Program-made: the position numbers and the translations under genes | Notes under the pieces: generated by a model | Databases searched by the model: none | What the model saw: the letters and a program-made list of their open reading frames with translations, nothing else | What the model was told of the DNA's origin: nothing | Part shown: positions 1 to 9,657 of the stretch, in pieces | How the letters are laid out: the number at the start of each line of letters is the position of its first letter | Position numbering within the stretch: position 1 is the stretch's first letter | From: Candidatus Syntrophopropionicum ammoniitolerans | GTDB taxonomy: Bacteria; Bacillota; Desulfotomaculia; Desulfotomaculales; Pelotomaculaceae | Direction: 5' to 3' | DNA length: 64,000 nt | Assembly: GCA_013201395.1 (NCBI GenBank) | Contig: JABMJD010000008.1 | Location: forward strand, 20,921-84,920

Positions 1-2
1 GG

Positions 3-767
3 AAAATAGGGTTAAGGGTTGCACTTCTGGTGATTTTACTAATATTGATCATCGGTGTGATCCTGATGTTCGGTAGGGAAGCGGCGGCCCAGCCCTTGCC
101 GGCCATAGATCTGAATGTGCATCCTGCCGATAGCCCGGCCCAGGTGGTGGATAGTTTAAAGTTGTTGGTGCTGCTGACACTTTTGACCCTGGCACCGGCT
201 ATTCTGGTGATGCTCACTTCATTTACCAGGATCATTATTGTCTTATCTTTACTGCGCAACGCCCTGGGGGTACAAGCTGTACCGGCTAACCAGATAATTA
301 TCGGGCTGGCCATATTCCTTACTGTTTTTATTATGGCCCCCACCGGCAAAGAAATTAATGAGCTGGCGATTCAACCTTATTTGAACAACCAGATTGGCCA
401 GGAGGAGGCCCAGGAACTGGGGGCCCAGCCGCTGCGGGAATTTATGTTGCGGCAAACCAGGGAAAAGGACCTGGAATTGTTCATCAACCTGGCCAAGATA
501 GAAAAACCGGGTACACCTGATGATGTGCCCCTGCACATCGTGGTTCCCTCCTTTGTAGTCAGTGAACTGAAAACTGCCTTTGAAATAGGGTTTTTGCTGT
601 TTGTTCCTTTCCTGGTAATAGATATGGTGGTAGCAAGTATCCTAATGTCTATGGGCATGTTTATGTTGCCGCCGATAATGATTTCCCTACCCTTTAAATT
701 GCTGTTATTTGTTATGGTGGACGGTTGGTATCTGGTGGTTAAGTCTCTTGTGGAGAGCTTTAGGTAA
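3..767 (+). CDS. fliP: Flagellar export gate protein FliP (5' end cut by window edge)
   Basis: Core membrane subunit of the flagellar type III export gate, assembling with FliQ and FliR at the base of the basal body. The protein has a hydrophobic N-terminal segment ending in an AAAQ-like signal cleavage region, then the family's paired membrane segments (LVMLTSFTRIIIVLSLLRNALG and the C-terminal VPFLVIDMVVASILMSMGM region, both typical of FliP). The frame is open from base 3 to the window edge. A GTG at 30 could be the start, but the codons before it encode K-I-G-L-R-V-A, which gives the signal peptide its positive n-region, so the true start is probably outside the window. It is the first visible gene of the operon; fliQ follows 12 nt later. 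Confidence 0.95.
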   Translation, partial: KIGLRVALLVILLILIIGVILMFGREAAAQPLPAIDLNVHPADSPAQVVDSLKLLVLLTLLTLAPAILVMLTSFTRIIIVLSLLRNALGVQAVPANQIIIGLAIFLTVFIMAPTGKEINELAIQPYLNNQIGQEEAQELGAQPLREFMLRQTREKDLELFINLAKIEKPGTPDDVPLHIVVPSFVVSELKTAFEIGFLLFVPFLVIDMVVASILMSMGMFMLPPIMISLPFKLLLFVMVDGWYLVVKSLVESFR

Positions 768-779
768 GGGGGAGGGGTA

Positions 780-1049
780 TTGACTCAAACTTTTGTGATT
801 CACCTGGCCCGTGAGGCCCTGCTGATGACTTTGGCCCTAGCTGGACCGGTAATGGCCGTGGCCCTATCCATTGGTCTGATAATTAGTATTCTGCAAGCAG
901 CTACCCAGGTTCAGGATCAGATGCTGAACATGGCGCCGAAAATCCTCGGTGTTTTCCTGGTACTAATGCTATTGGGGGCGTGGATGCTGAATATTGCCAT
1001 TAGTTTTACAACCAATCTTTTTACCCAGATTCCCAGTATAGTTCGCTAA
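780..1049 (+). CDS. fliQ: Flagellar export gate protein FliQ
   Basis: Small two-helix membrane subunit of the flagellar export gate, 89 aa, which is the normal family length. Two hydrophobic segments flank the conserved ISILQAATQVQDQMLNMAPK loop (family signature around residues 34-55). The start is a TTG at 780, directly behind a GGGGGAGGGG ribosome binding site; no better in-frame start exists. It lies between fliP and fliR with short gaps, as in other flagellar operons. Confidence 0.95.
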   Translation: MTQTFVIHLAREALLMTLALAGPVMAVALSIGLIISILQAATQVQDQMLNMAPKILGVFLVLMLLGAWMLNIAISFTTNLFTQIPSIVR

Positions 1050-1065
1050 CGGGGGTGGTGATGTT

Positions 1066-1830
1066 TTGCCCGACTGGGAACAGTATGCCGCCTTTTTGTT
1101 GGTGTTTATGCGTGTGATTGCCTTTATGGTTTCCGGTCCCCTTTATGCAATCAAGGGTATTCCGCCACTCTTTAAGGTAGCTTCTTCCCTGGCCCTGGCG
1201 GTGGTTATTTATCCCGTAGTGGAATTTGAGTTCCCATTACCGGCAGGTACCTGGGGTTTTGGTCTGGCCGTGGTTAGTGAAATTGGTGTCGGCCTTTTGC
1301 TGGGTTTTGCAGTGACCATGATTTTAAACAGCATCAGGATGGCCGGGGCCTTTATCGACCTGCAGATCGGCTACGCCATGTCAAACGTTGTTGGTCCGTC
1401 AACTGGGACTATGGGCACCTTGCTTTCCCAGTATCTTTATTTACTGGGGCTAGTATTCTTCCTGGTGATTAACGGTCATCATACCCTTATTATCGCCCTG
1501 ACCAAGAGCTATCTGTTTGTGCCTTTGAGTACGGCTGCTTTTAGTGGTGCCATATCCCCTGTGCTTTTAAATATATTTGCCGGTACATTTACCTTTGGCT
1601 TTCAAGTGGCTGCACCAATTCTAGCTGTGGTGCTGGTGACCGACCTGGCTTTGGGTTTCTTAACCCGAACAACCCCGCAGATTAATGTATTCCTAACTGG
1701 TTTTCCTATTAAAATAACCGTTGGCCTTTTAACATTAAGTTTTTTGGTACCATTTTATGGCTCCGTGTTTAGTTCATTACTGGGTACAATTGAAAAAGAT
1801 TTATATTCACTGTTGGAAGTGTTGAGATAG
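1066..1830 (+). CDS. fliR: Flagellar export gate protein FliR
   Basis: Polytopic membrane protein of 254 aa, the FliR subunit of the flagellar export gate. It has the family pattern of about six hydrophobic segments and the conserved IDLQIGYAMSNVVGPSTG stretch near residues 98-116. The start is a TTG at 1066, five bases after a GGGGGTGGTG ribosome binding site; the ATG at 1061 is in another frame. Its stop codon directly abuts the flhB start (TAG-ATG), which suggests translational coupling. Confidence 0.94.
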   Translation: MPDWEQYAAFLLVFMRVIAFMVSGPLYAIKGIPPLFKVASSLALAVVIYPVVEFEFPLPAGTWGFGLAVVSEIGVGLLLGFAVTMILNSIRMAGAFIDLQIGYAMSNVVGPSTGTMGTLLSQYLYLLGLVFFLVINGHHTLIIALTKSYLFVPLSTAAFSGAISPVLLNIFAGTFTFGFQVAAPILAVVLVTDLALGFLTRTTPQINVFLTGFPIKITVGLLTLSFLVPFYGSVFSSLLGTIEKDLYSLLEVLR

Positions 1831-2913
1831 ATGGCTGCCGGCGCACAGGAGAAAACAGAAAAGGCCACGCCGCGACGAATCAAGGAGGCACGTCGCAAGG
1901 GTCAGGTGGCCAGAAGTACTGACCTGACCGGTGCTTTGTGCCTGCTGGCAATGGTAGCCTTATTTTATGCAATAAATGATCAGTTGATTTATGATTTGCG
2001 GGTCTACCTGACCAGCTATTTCAGCCAGGTGGCACACCTGCATATTTTTGAAAACAGGCAAGCAGTGTCGCTAAATAATGCGGCCTCTATTTATTTGAAG
2101 TCGATAGCACCTTTTTTGGGGACAGCCTTCATTGTGGTTATAGCAGCTAACCTGGTTCAGGTGGGATTTTTATTTGCTTCCGAGTCCCTGAAGCCCAAGG
2201 TGGAGACCTTGAATCCGGTATCCGGCTTGCAACGCATGTTCTCCACCCGCAGTGCGGTAGAGTTAATCAAGTCTATTTTAAAACTGACCATGATTAGTGG
2301 TGTCACCTATTTATTGATCAAGGGCAACCTGGATGAGCTTTTGTTGGTGTTCAGACTCCCCCCGGAAGGGATTTATCGCACCATTGTTGCTTTTGTTTTA
2401 ACAGTAGCCTGGTGGGGGGCATTGGCCTACTTGGTCCTGGCGCTGTGTGACTATATGTACCAACGGTATGAATATGATAAAAGTTTGAAAATGGACAAGC
2501 ATGAGGTTAAGGAAGAATTCAAACAGAGTGAAGGTGATCCGCTGGTTAAATCCAGACAGCGGGAGATGCGCCACAGTATGTCTTTAAACAATATTATCAG
2601 TGAGGTGCCACAAGCAACAGTGGTGATCACCAACCCCACCCACCTGGCAGTGGCCTTGCTCTATAGGCAAGGGGAGATGTCCGCACCCAAGTTGGTGGCT
2701 AAAGGCGCCGGTTGGTTGGCGGAAAAAATCAAGGAAGTTGCCCGATCAAATGGTGTCCCAGTGATAGAGAACAGGGAAGTGGCACGCTTTCTGTTCCAAA
2801 GTGTGGATGTGGGGCGGGAAATCCCACTAGAGGTTTACCAGGCCGTCGCCCAGGTCCTGGCGTTGGTTTACCGGCTGAAAGCAAAAGAAAAATACAAAGC
2901 AACTGATTGGTAA
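1831..2913 (+). CDS. flhB: Flagellar export switch protein FlhB
   Basis: Substrate-specificity switch of the flagellar export apparatus, 360 aa. The N-terminus is lysine/arginine-rich (EKTEKATPRRIKEARRKGQ), followed by four membrane segments and a cytoplasmic C-terminal domain. The self-cleavage motif NPTH is intact at residues 268-271, so autoproteolysis between N and P, which switches export from hook to filament substrates, should occur. The ATG immediately follows the fliR stop; the ribosome binding site is weak, consistent with coupling to fliR translation. Confidence 0.96.
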   Translation: MAAGAQEKTEKATPRRIKEARRKGQVARSTDLTGALCLLAMVALFYAINDQLIYDLRVYLTSYFSQVAHLHIFENRQAVSLNNAASIYLKSIAPFLGTAFIVVIAANLVQVGFLFASESLKPKVETLNPVSGLQRMFSTRSAVELIKSILKLTMISGVTYLLIKGNLDELLLVFRLPPEGIYRTIVAFVLTVAWWGALAYLVLALCDYMYQRYEYDKSLKMDKHEVKEEFKQSEGDPLVKSRQREMRHSMSLNNIISEVPQATVVITNPTHLAVALLYRQGEMSAPKLVAKGAGWLAEKIKEVARSNGVPVIENREVARFLFQSVDVGREIPLEVYQAVAQVLALVYRLKAKEKYKATDW

Positions 2914-2938
2914 TTTACGGTTACCGGGGGTTATTATC

Positions 2939-5023
2939 ATGGCTTCACCGGCTCCATTAATTGTCACTGCTAACACTTACATAAGAAAAAATACCGATTT
3001 AATTATCGTGGGGTTGATTATCTGTATGATCCTGCTGATGATCATCCCTCTTTCACCTGGTATACTGGATGTTTTGCTGGCGTTAAGCATTACCCTGGCG
3101 CTGGTAATCCTTTTGATAACTATGTTTACCCTGGAGCCATTGCAGTTTTCAGTGTTTCCCTCGCTATTACTGGTGGCTACCCTTTACCGGTTGGCCCTAA
3201 GTATTTCCTCCACCCGGTTAATCCTCAGTGACGCTGCTGCCGGTAAGGTGATTGCCGCCTTTGGCGGTTTTGTGGTTGCCGGGAACTATGTGGTTGGTTT
3301 TGTGATTTTCATAATCATTACTATTATCCAGTTTGTGGTGATCACTAACGGTGCGGGCAGGGTTGCTGAGATTGCCGCCAGATTTACATTGGATGCTATG
3401 CCGGGCAAGCAGATGAGTATTGATGCCGAATTTAACAGTGGCCTAATTAATGAATCTGAAGCCCGCGCCCGGCGCAAGCGCCTGCAGCGGGAAGCGGACT
3501 TTTTCGGTGCTATGGACGGGGCCAGCAAGTTTGTTAGGGGCGATGCTATCGCCGGTATCATTATCATTATTATTAATATCCTGGGTGGCTTTGTTATTGG
3601 GGTAACCCAAAAGGGCATGCAATTGCTGGAAGCAGTACAGACCTACACCCTGCTGACTATTGGGGATGGCTTGGTGACCCAGATACCGGCACTGGTAATC
3701 GCTACCGCTACAGGCATTTTGGTTACTCGCTCCACCTCAGATGCCAGTTTTGGCAAGGAGCTCACCAGCCAGTTTACAAATTTCCCTAAGGCCCTGATGA
3801 TGGCTGCGGGCATCCTTTTTATTCTAGGGCTTGTCCCGGCAATGCCCAACCTGTTGTTTCTTTCCCTGGCCGGTATTACCGGGTATGGTGCATTCAACAT
3901 GATAAAGGGGGATAAGCAAAGGCAGGCCAAAGAGCAGGAGCAAATGGCTGCCCAAAAGATCCAGGCTCAGAAAAAAGAGCCGGAAAACATTTTTTCCTAT
4001 TTTCAGGTGGATACCCTGGAAATCGAGATTGGCTACAACCTCATCTCCCTGACGGAGGAAAAGCAGGGTGGTGATTTATTGCAACGCCTGGCCGCCGTTA
4101 GAAGGCAATGTGCGGCGGAAATGGGTATTTATGTCCGGCCAATCCGTATACGTGATAATCTGCAGCTCAACCCTGGTGCCTATTCAATTAAACTACGTGG
4201 GATTGAGGTCGCCTCTGGGGAGTTGATGCCGGCCCACTACCTGGCTATGAACCCATTGGATCAGGAAATTGATATTAAGGGCATATCAACCACAGAGCCT
4301 ACCTTTGGGCTTCCCGCCTGGTGGGTATCCACCGATGAGCGGGAACGGCTGGAAATGGCAGGTTGTACAGTGGTGGATAATTCCACTGTTCTGGTAACAC
4401 ATTTGACAGAGATTATTAAACTAAATGCCCATGAGCTTTTGGGCAGGCAAGAAGTTAAGGAACTGTTGGATGTGGTAAAAGAAAAAACCCCGGTGGTAGT
4501 TGAGGAATTGGTTCCGGATTTGCTGACAATGGGCGAGGTGCAAAAAATTTTACAAAATCTACTGCGTGAGAAGGTTCCCATTAGGGATCTGGCCGGTATC
4601 CTAGAGGCTCTGTCCGATGGGGCCAGGGCCAGTAAAGATGCAGACTTTCTTACCGAATGGGCCCGGCAGTCCCTGGGTAGAACAATTTGCCGTCAATATA
4701 GTGGGACGGAGGGGAAAATTGCCGTACTCACCCTGCACCCAAAATTAGAGCAGCTACTAACAGATTCTATCGAGCAGACCCAGATTGGTTCCTACCCTGT
4801 TCTAGAGCCACAGGTGGCCAGTCGGGTTTTTAACAGGTTAAAGGAATCAGCAGAAAAACTTAGTTTGCAAAACCTGCCCCCGGTGCTGATTTCTTCATCC
4901 CGGGTGAGATTACCCTTGCGGAGGTTAATAGAAAAAAACCTACCCAACCTGGCAGTTCTCTCTCTTAATGAGATTGATCCCAATATTGAAATAGAGGTCG
5001 TGGGGACGGTGATGCTGGAGTGA
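2939..5023 (+). CDS. flhA: Flagellar export gate protein FlhA
   Basis: Largest export-gate component, 694 aa, of normal length. Residues ~15-330 form the membrane domain with the FHIPEP-family signature (RFTLDAMPGKQMSIDAEFNS) and the cytoplasmic charged loop GLINESEARARRKRLQREAD. After a charged linker (KEQEQMAAQKIQAQKKEPEN) comes the C-terminal cytoplasmic domain that docks chaperone-substrate complexes. FlhA is thought to use the proton motive force to drive export. The gene overlaps flhF by 4 nt (GTGA), indicating coupling. Confidence 0.96.
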   Translation: MASPAPLIVTANTYIRKNTDLIIVGLIICMILLMIIPLSPGILDVLLALSITLALVILLITMFTLEPLQFSVFPSLLLVATLYRLALSISSTRLILSDAAAGKVIAAFGGFVVAGNYVVGFVIFIIITIIQFVVITNGAGRVAEIAARFTLDAMPGKQMSIDAEFNSGLINESEARARRKRLQREADFFGAMDGASKFVRGDAIAGIIIIIINILGGFVIGVTQKGMQLLEAVQTYTLLTIGDGLVTQIPALVIATATGILVTRSTSDASFGKELTSQFTNFPKALMMAAGILFILGLVPAMPNLLFLSLAGITGYGAFNMIKGDKQRQAKEQEQMAAQKIQAQKKEPENIFSYFQVDTLEIEIGYNLISLTEEKQGGDLLQRLAAVRRQCAAEMGIYVRPIRIRDNLQLNPGAYSIKLRGIEVASGELMPAHYLAMNPLDQEIDIKGISTTEPTFGLPAWWVSTDERERLEMAGCTVVDNSTVLVTHLTEIIKLNAHELLGRQEVKELLDVVKEKTPVVVEELVPDLLTMGEVQKILQNLLREKVPIRDLAGILEALSDGARASKDADFLTEWARQSLGRTICRQYSGTEGKIAVLTLHPKLEQLLTDSIEQTQIGSYPVLEPQVASRVFNRLKESAEKLSLQNLPPVLISSSRVRLPLRRLIEKNLPNLAVLSLNEIDPNIEIEVVGTVMLE

Positions 5024-6300
5024 AAATCAAACGTTATGTAGTGAAGGAAATGCAGGAGGCCATCCGTTTAATAAAGCAAGACCTGGGACCGGAAGCGGTA
5101 ATTGTCAGTAGTTATAAAGTTTCATCGGCAAAAGGGTTGTTTGGTTTGTTTTCACCGCGGTTGTTTGAGGTTACTGCTGTGTTGGATGACAATTCTGATC
5201 TTAAAATAGACAAGGCCTTGCCGGGCGCAGATGTTCCTCAGATTCACCAGCCCACTGGGCGGGCTGAAAATGGTAGAAAACAAATCAACACACTTATTGA
5301 CAATGCTGTGGCGCTGTTTACCGGTAAACAGGAGGACCATGAAAATTTGCCGGATGAATGTCCTATTAGAGAACAGGGGGGAGGGGTGACTGCCTGTCCA
5401 CCCCCCAGGGACTTACTGATAAGGGACAGATTTTTTTCTCAAGCAGGTAACGGGAGCCCTTTTGACGTTATGGTAACCAAATACATGGAGGCGGGTGTAG
5501 ACGGCGACGGGGTTTTAATGTGGCGTAAAGCACTTCTAGACATGGAGGTACAGGAAAACATTGTGGAACTTATCTTGCCTATGGGGGAAAAAGAGCAACA
5601 TTTACAGGATACTAGGGGGCAAGACTACCATGTAGATGTTTTTAAACAAATCATAAGTCTATTGGAACCAGCTTATTGCCCGGCAAAAAAGGCCAGGGTA
5701 ATGACTTTCATTGGCCCCGCAGGTGTAGGGAAGACCACAACCCTGGCCAAACTTGCTACCAGGTTTAGCCTGGATAACAAAAAGGTGGCCATAGTAACTG
5801 TTAATACCTACCGGATTGGTGCAGTGGAACAGCTCCAGGCCTATGGGGATCTGCTGAATATTCCAGTGGAAGTGGTTATGACACCCGGCCGGTTGGCTGA
5901 AGCGGTAGCCAGGCACAGCGATAAGGATTACATATTTATTGACACCGCCGGTCGTTCCGCAGGCAATGTGGGGCAGATATTGGAGCTAAAGAGATTTTTA
6001 GATGCGGTAGCAGTGCCCCAGGATATTTTCCTTGTATTGAATTTGACAACTAAAAACAGGGATCTAAAAAGAATAGCCAACGCATTTATGATCACAAATT
6101 ACTCCAAGTTGGTTTTTACCAAAGTTGATGAGACCGAAACACATGGTGCAATACTTAATTTGGTTTATACCCTGGGAAGGCCGGCAGCCTATCTGGCCCA
6201 TGGTCAGGGTGTGCCCGACGATATCAGTACAGCCGACCCACAAAAAATAGCTGAATTATTGGTTAGGGGAGTTGACCCTGATGAGACTATGGCCGTCTAG
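5020..6300 (+). CDS. flhF: Flagellar placement GTPase FlhF
   Basis: SRP-type GTPase that helps set the position of new flagella, 426 aa. The N-terminal ~90 residues start KIKRYVVKEMQEAIRLIKQDLG, typical of FlhF; a poorly conserved linker follows; the C-terminal NG domain carries the P-loop GPAGVGKTTTLAKLA, the NTYRIGAVEQL region, the DTAGRS switch motif and TKVDET. It starts with GTG inside the flhA stop and overlaps the flhG start. FlhF and FlhG form an antagonistic pair in which FlhG stimulates the FlhF GTPase; that partnership is family knowledge. Confidence 0.95.
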   Translation: MKIKRYVVKEMQEAIRLIKQDLGPEAVIVSSYKVSSAKGLFGLFSPRLFEVTAVLDDNSDLKIDKALPGADVPQIHQPTGRAENGRKQINTLIDNAVALFTGKQEDHENLPDECPIREQGGGVTACPPPRDLLIRDRFFSQAGNGSPFDVMVTKYMEAGVDGDGVLMWRKALLDMEVQENIVELILPMGEKEQHLQDTRGQDYHVDVFKQIISLLEPAYCPAKKARVMTFIGPAGVGKTTTLAKLATRFSLDNKKVAIVTVNTYRIGAVEQLQAYGDLLNIPVEVVMTPGRLAEAVARHSDKDYIFIDTAGRSAGNVGQILELKRFLDAVAVPQDIFLVLNLTTKNRDLKRIANAFMITNYSKLVFTKVDETETHGAILNLVYTLGRPAAYLAHGQGVPDDISTADPQKIAELLVRGVDPDETMAV

Positions 6301-7147
6301 GGCAAACCAGAGAATAAGTCCGAAAAAAATTGAAATAACTGAGCAGTCTATTGCCGGACCCCGCGCTATTGCCGTCTCCAGTGGCAAAGGTGGGGTAGGT
6401 AAAACAAGCATTTCTATTAATTTGGCCCTTTGCCTGGCTAAAATGAGCTATCGGGTGGCAGTTTTTGACGCTGATCTAGGGATGGCTAATGCTGAGGTAA
6501 TGCTGGGCCTTGCCCCCCGTTACAGCCTATATGATGTTCTTTTTGGCAATAAAAGACTTGATGACATTATTGTCCAGGGTCCCGGGGGAATTAGCATTAT
6601 TTCAGGGGGTTCAGGTTTTTTGGAAATGGCCAACCTGAACCAGGACAGGAGACAAAAACTGATTGGGATGCTTAATATGGTCAACAATTATTATGACTTC
6701 GTCCTTTTTGACACTGCCGCCGGTATCAATAAAAATGTGCTTGGTTTTGTTGCCGCAGCCGGCGAGGTAATCATCGTAGCTACCCCTGAACCTACATCAC
6801 TCACTGACGCTTATGCCTTAATTAAAGTGCTGTCATGTTTTAACGTGCATAGTGAGGTTCATGTAGTGATAAATCGTGCTGCCAATGAGTTGGAGGCCAG
6901 GCGTACCCTGGAAAAACTTCAATTTACCGTGGGCCGGTTTTTGAATACCAGAATAAACAATCTGGGGTGGATCCCTGAAGATAAAACGGTTAGCCAGGCG
7001 ATTAAAAAGCAGAATCCCTTTTTCCTGGCTGAACCTAGCTCTGCTGCTTCCCGGGGTGTGGCCGGTATTGCCGGGTGTCTTACCAATACCACCCCATTAA
7101 TACAAGACAAAGGGTTCTGGGGTAAGTTGGTGTCTTTGTTTGGCTAG
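6281..7147 (+). CDS. flhG: MinD-like ATPase FlhG (YlxH), flagellar number regulator
   Basis: ParA/MinD-family ATPase of 288 aa. It has the deviant Walker A motif SGKGGVGKTSISINLA, switch I-like DADLGMANAEVMLGL and the DTAAGINKNV switch II region. The extreme N-terminus (SRANQRISPKKIEIT) is the segment that in the family stimulates the FlhF GTPase. I place the start at ATG 6281, nine bases after AGGGGAG (6265-6271); a longer frame from TTG 6272 would place the start directly on the ribosome binding site. It overlaps the end of flhF by 20 nt. Confidence 0.94.
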   Translation: MRLWPSRANQRISPKKIEITEQSIAGPRAIAVSSGKGGVGKTSISINLALCLAKMSYRVAVFDADLGMANAEVMLGLAPRYSLYDVLFGNKRLDDIIVQGPGGISIISGGSGFLEMANLNQDRRQKLIGMLNMVNNYYDFVLFDTAAGINKNVLGFVAAAGEVIIVATPEPTSLTDAYALIKVLSCFNVHSEVHVVINRAANELEARRTLEKLQFTVGRFLNTRINNLGWIPEDKTVSQAIKKQNPFFLAEPSSAASRGVAGIAGCLTNTTPLIQDKGFWGKLVSLFG

Positions 7148-7163
7148 GTGGGGGGAGTTGGAT

Positions 7164-7910
7164 ATGAATGCAGCCAAAGATATGTGGCGGGAGTACCGCC
7201 GCACAAGAGACGAACAACTGAAACATGAACTGTGTTTGGCGCACCTTTCTCTGGTCAAATATCTGGCCGGCCGGCTGGCCATAAGGCTACCCCCCTACAT
7301 CAATCAAGAAGATTTGGAAAGTTGTGGGGTGTTCGGCCTTTTGGAAGCGATAGAAAAATATAACCCGGATCGGGGTACCAGCTTTAAAGCCTATGCCTAT
7401 AGCAGGGTGCGCGGTGCCATGATTGATGAAATTAGGAGGTTGAACTGGGTCCCCCGCGCACTCAGGCAGAAGGTGAAGCGGGTAAATGCGGTTAGGGAAA
7501 GATTACAGCAGGAAATCGGCGAGAATATCACTGATGAAAACCTGGCTAACGCCCTGGGAATAGAGGTTTCTGAGCTGCATAATTTGACTGGACAAGCAAG
7601 TCAGTTTGCTGTTTCTTCTCTTGATGAAACCTTCCCGATAACAGGTGGTGAGGTGGTACGCCTGGGCGATATCATTGCCGATCCGGACAGTTCCGATCCA
7701 CTAGATCTTATTGAAGTGGAAGATGGCCGGAAAATGCTGATAGAGGCGATAGATAAACTTTCTAAAAGAGATTTGATGGTGCTTTCCCTATATTATCAGG
7801 AAGGCCTAACCTTAAAGGAAATCGGTAAGGTATTGGAGGTATCGGAGTCACGGGTCTGCCAGATTCATACCAGGGCTTTAAGAAGGCTAAGGGAGAAACT
7901 GACCCAATAG
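7164..7910 (+). CDS. fliA: Sigma-28 flagellar sigma factor FliA/SigD
   Basis: RNA polymerase sigma factor for late flagellar and motility genes, 248 aa. It contains region 2 (LVKYLAGRLAIRLPPYINQEDLES through SFKAYAYSRVRGAMIDEIRR), region 3 and a C-terminal region 4 helix-turn-helix (GLTLKEIGKVLEVSESRVCQIH). ATG 7164 is preferred because GGGGGAG at 7151-7157 lies six bases upstream; an in-frame TTG at 7140 lacks a site and overlaps flhG. Unlike in B. subtilis, no chemotaxis genes stand between flhG and the sigma factor here. Confidence 0.95.
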   Translation: MNAAKDMWREYRRTRDEQLKHELCLAHLSLVKYLAGRLAIRLPPYINQEDLESCGVFGLLEAIEKYNPDRGTSFKAYAYSRVRGAMIDEIRRLNWVPRALRQKVKRVNAVRERLQQEIGENITDENLANALGIEVSELHNLTGQASQFAVSSLDETFPITGGEVVRLGDIIADPDSSDPLDLIEVEDGRKMLIEAIDKLSKRDLMVLSLYYQEGLTLKEIGKVLEVSESRVCQIHTRALRRLREKLTQ

Positions 7911-7995
7911 GAAAAAGGGGTTGTATCCAAGAAAAAGAAGGTAGCTGAGTAAAATCAGCTGTTGTTGGTAGCTTATAGCGAGGGGGGATTGGGAA

Positions 7996-8787
7996 ATGAT
8001 TAGGGGATTGTATTGTTCCACAGCAGCGATTGACATTCAACAGGCCAGGGTCGAGGGTATTTCCAATAATCTGGCCAATGTCTCTACCCCTGGTTTTAAA
8101 CAAGAATATATGCAGGTGCAAAGTTTCCCGGAAGCGCTGCTGGTGCAAATGGGGGGGCCAAACCACCGCCTTCCTGTTCCTGGTAAGCATCAGGGAATTG
8201 GTTTTGCGGGAATGGGCTCTCTAGTGGCAGAGGTACACACCGATCAAGGTTCCGGGGATATTCAGGAAACAGGCAAGGCCACAGACATGGCACTCAGGGG
8301 GCCAGGCTTTTTTGTGGTTAATTTACCACCTATGGCGGGGAGTCCCGCGGGGCTTGGTTATAGCCGCAATGGGGCCTTTAGAACGGATGCCGAGGGCTAT
8401 CTGACTACCGGTGGTGGGCACCGTGTTCTAGGTGAGGGCGGCCCAATTAGGGTGGAGGATAGGGATTTTCGGGTAGGCCCCGATGGAATAATTGAAGCAG
8501 GCGGGAGTGTAGTGGACAGGTTGTGGCTGGTTGAATTTGCTAATCGGGACAGGCTGCGCCGGCAAGGTGCCGATATGTTTGTGGATTTTCGGGGAGAGGC
8601 GGGTGCCAATAGGGCGGTCATGACCACCGTTAGCCAGGGTAGACTGGAGCGATCCAACGTTAATGTTGTTGACCAAATGGCCGGTCTACTAGCTGTAATG
8701 CGTTCTTTTGAAGCCAACCAAAGGATAATCCAGGCCTACGATGAACAATTGGCCAAAGCAGTAAATCAGGTAGGCAGTCTTAGATAA
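7996..8787 (+). CDS. flgF: Flagellar basal-body rod protein, FlgF-type
   Basis: Axial rod/hook protein of 263 aa. The N-terminus has the conserved flagellar rod motif (EGISNNLANVSTPGFKQ, residues 21-37), the middle has the beta-rich FlgF/G core (GPGFFVVNLP, YSRNGAFRTDAEGYLTT), and the C-terminus ends in the amphipathic rod helix (RSFEANQRIIQAYDEQLAKAVNQVG). ATG 7996 follows GAGGGGGGA. It is the first of two paralogous rod genes and precedes flgG by 24 nt. It could equally be called FlhO, as in B. subtilis; which rod position it fills cannot be read from sequence alone. Confidence 0.85.
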   Translation: MIRGLYCSTAAIDIQQARVEGISNNLANVSTPGFKQEYMQVQSFPEALLVQMGGPNHRLPVPGKHQGIGFAGMGSLVAEVHTDQGSGDIQETGKATDMALRGPGFFVVNLPPMAGSPAGLGYSRNGAFRTDAEGYLTTGGGHRVLGEGGPIRVEDRDFRVGPDGIIEAGGSVVDRLWLVEFANRDRLRRQGADMFVDFRGEAGANRAVMTTVSQGRLERSNVNVVDQMAGLLAVMRSFEANQRIIQAYDEQLAKAVNQVGSLR

Positions 8788-8811
8788 TTTGTTTAAGGGA
8801 GGTTGAACCCT

Positions 8812-9585
8812 ATGCTCAGGGCCCTTACTAGCGGGGTTTCAGGTCTTAATGCCCAACAAATAAAGGTAGATATTATTGCTAATAACCTGGCCAATGTTAA
8901 TACTAGGGGCTTTAAAAAAAGCCGGGTGAATTTTAATGAATTATTGAGCAAAAGTATGTTGGATTCCGGCTTGCCCGTGGCAGCAGAGAACAACCAGGTT
9001 GGATTGGGCGGCGGGGTGCGGGTAGCCAATGTGGACAGGATCTATGATTTGGGGAACATAGTTGAAACAGGAATGATGATGGATTTGGCCATCGGCGGAG
9101 AGGGTTTTTTTAAGGTACTATTACCTGACGGTGAGGAACGGTTTACCCGGGACGGTAGTTTTAGGTTTGATCAGGATGGAAGCATTGTTACCTCCGCTGG
9201 TTACAAACTAGAAGGAGTCCAACTTGCACCCAGTGCAGGTAAAATTAATGTATGCCCCGATGGAACAATTATGGCCAAAGATGAAGGGGAAGATACCACC
9301 AGAGTAGGCCAAATTAGATTGTATATGTTTACCAATATGTCAAAATTGCATGCTGTGGGGGAAAATCTTTATTCATTTACAGGCAACACAGGGGAGGTTT
9401 TGACGGGAAGACCTGGGGTGGAAAAATTCGGGGAACTAAAGCCGGGTTTTATAGAAGCAGCCAACGTTGGGTTAGTGGAAGAGATGACAAATTTGATCGA
9501 AGCCCAGCGTGCCTATGGATTTAACACCCGCATTGTACGCACAGCTGATGAAATGTGGAGCATGGCCAATAATTTGCGTAAATAG
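8812..9585 (+). CDS. flgG: Flagellar basal-body rod protein, FlgG-type
   Basis: Second rod protein, 257 aa, paralogous to the preceding gene. It begins MLRALTSGVSGLNAQQIKVD and has the motif IIANNLANVNTRGFKKSR, the central GEGFFKVLLPDGEERFTRDG segment and the C-terminal helix IEAQRAYGFNTRIVRTADEMW. ATG 8812 is nine bases behind AAGGGAGG; an in-frame TTG at 8803 sits on that site and is unlikely. FlgG forms the distal rod. The FlhP name from B. subtilis would also fit. Confidence 0.87.
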   Translation: MLRALTSGVSGLNAQQIKVDIIANNLANVNTRGFKKSRVNFNELLSKSMLDSGLPVAAENNQVGLGGGVRVANVDRIYDLGNIVETGMMMDLAIGGEGFFKVLLPDGEERFTRDGSFRFDQDGSIVTSAGYKLEGVQLAPSAGKINVCPDGTIMAKDEGEDTTRVGQIRLYMFTNMSKLHAVGENLYSFTGNTGEVLTGRPGVEKFGELKPGFIEAANVGLVEEMTNLIEAQRAYGFNTRIVRTADEMWSMANNLRK

Positions 9586-9657
9586 GGGATTTGTACAAGA
9601 GCCCCGTTTTAGGCTGGATAAAATTATTGCATTTAAGATGGGAATGATGATTAGGTT

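Noticed and set aside
7943..7960. AGCTGA-GTAAAA-TCAGCT hairpin between sigma-28 and flgF as a terminator
   Set aside because: Only six pairs, no T-run; operon continuity is more likely.
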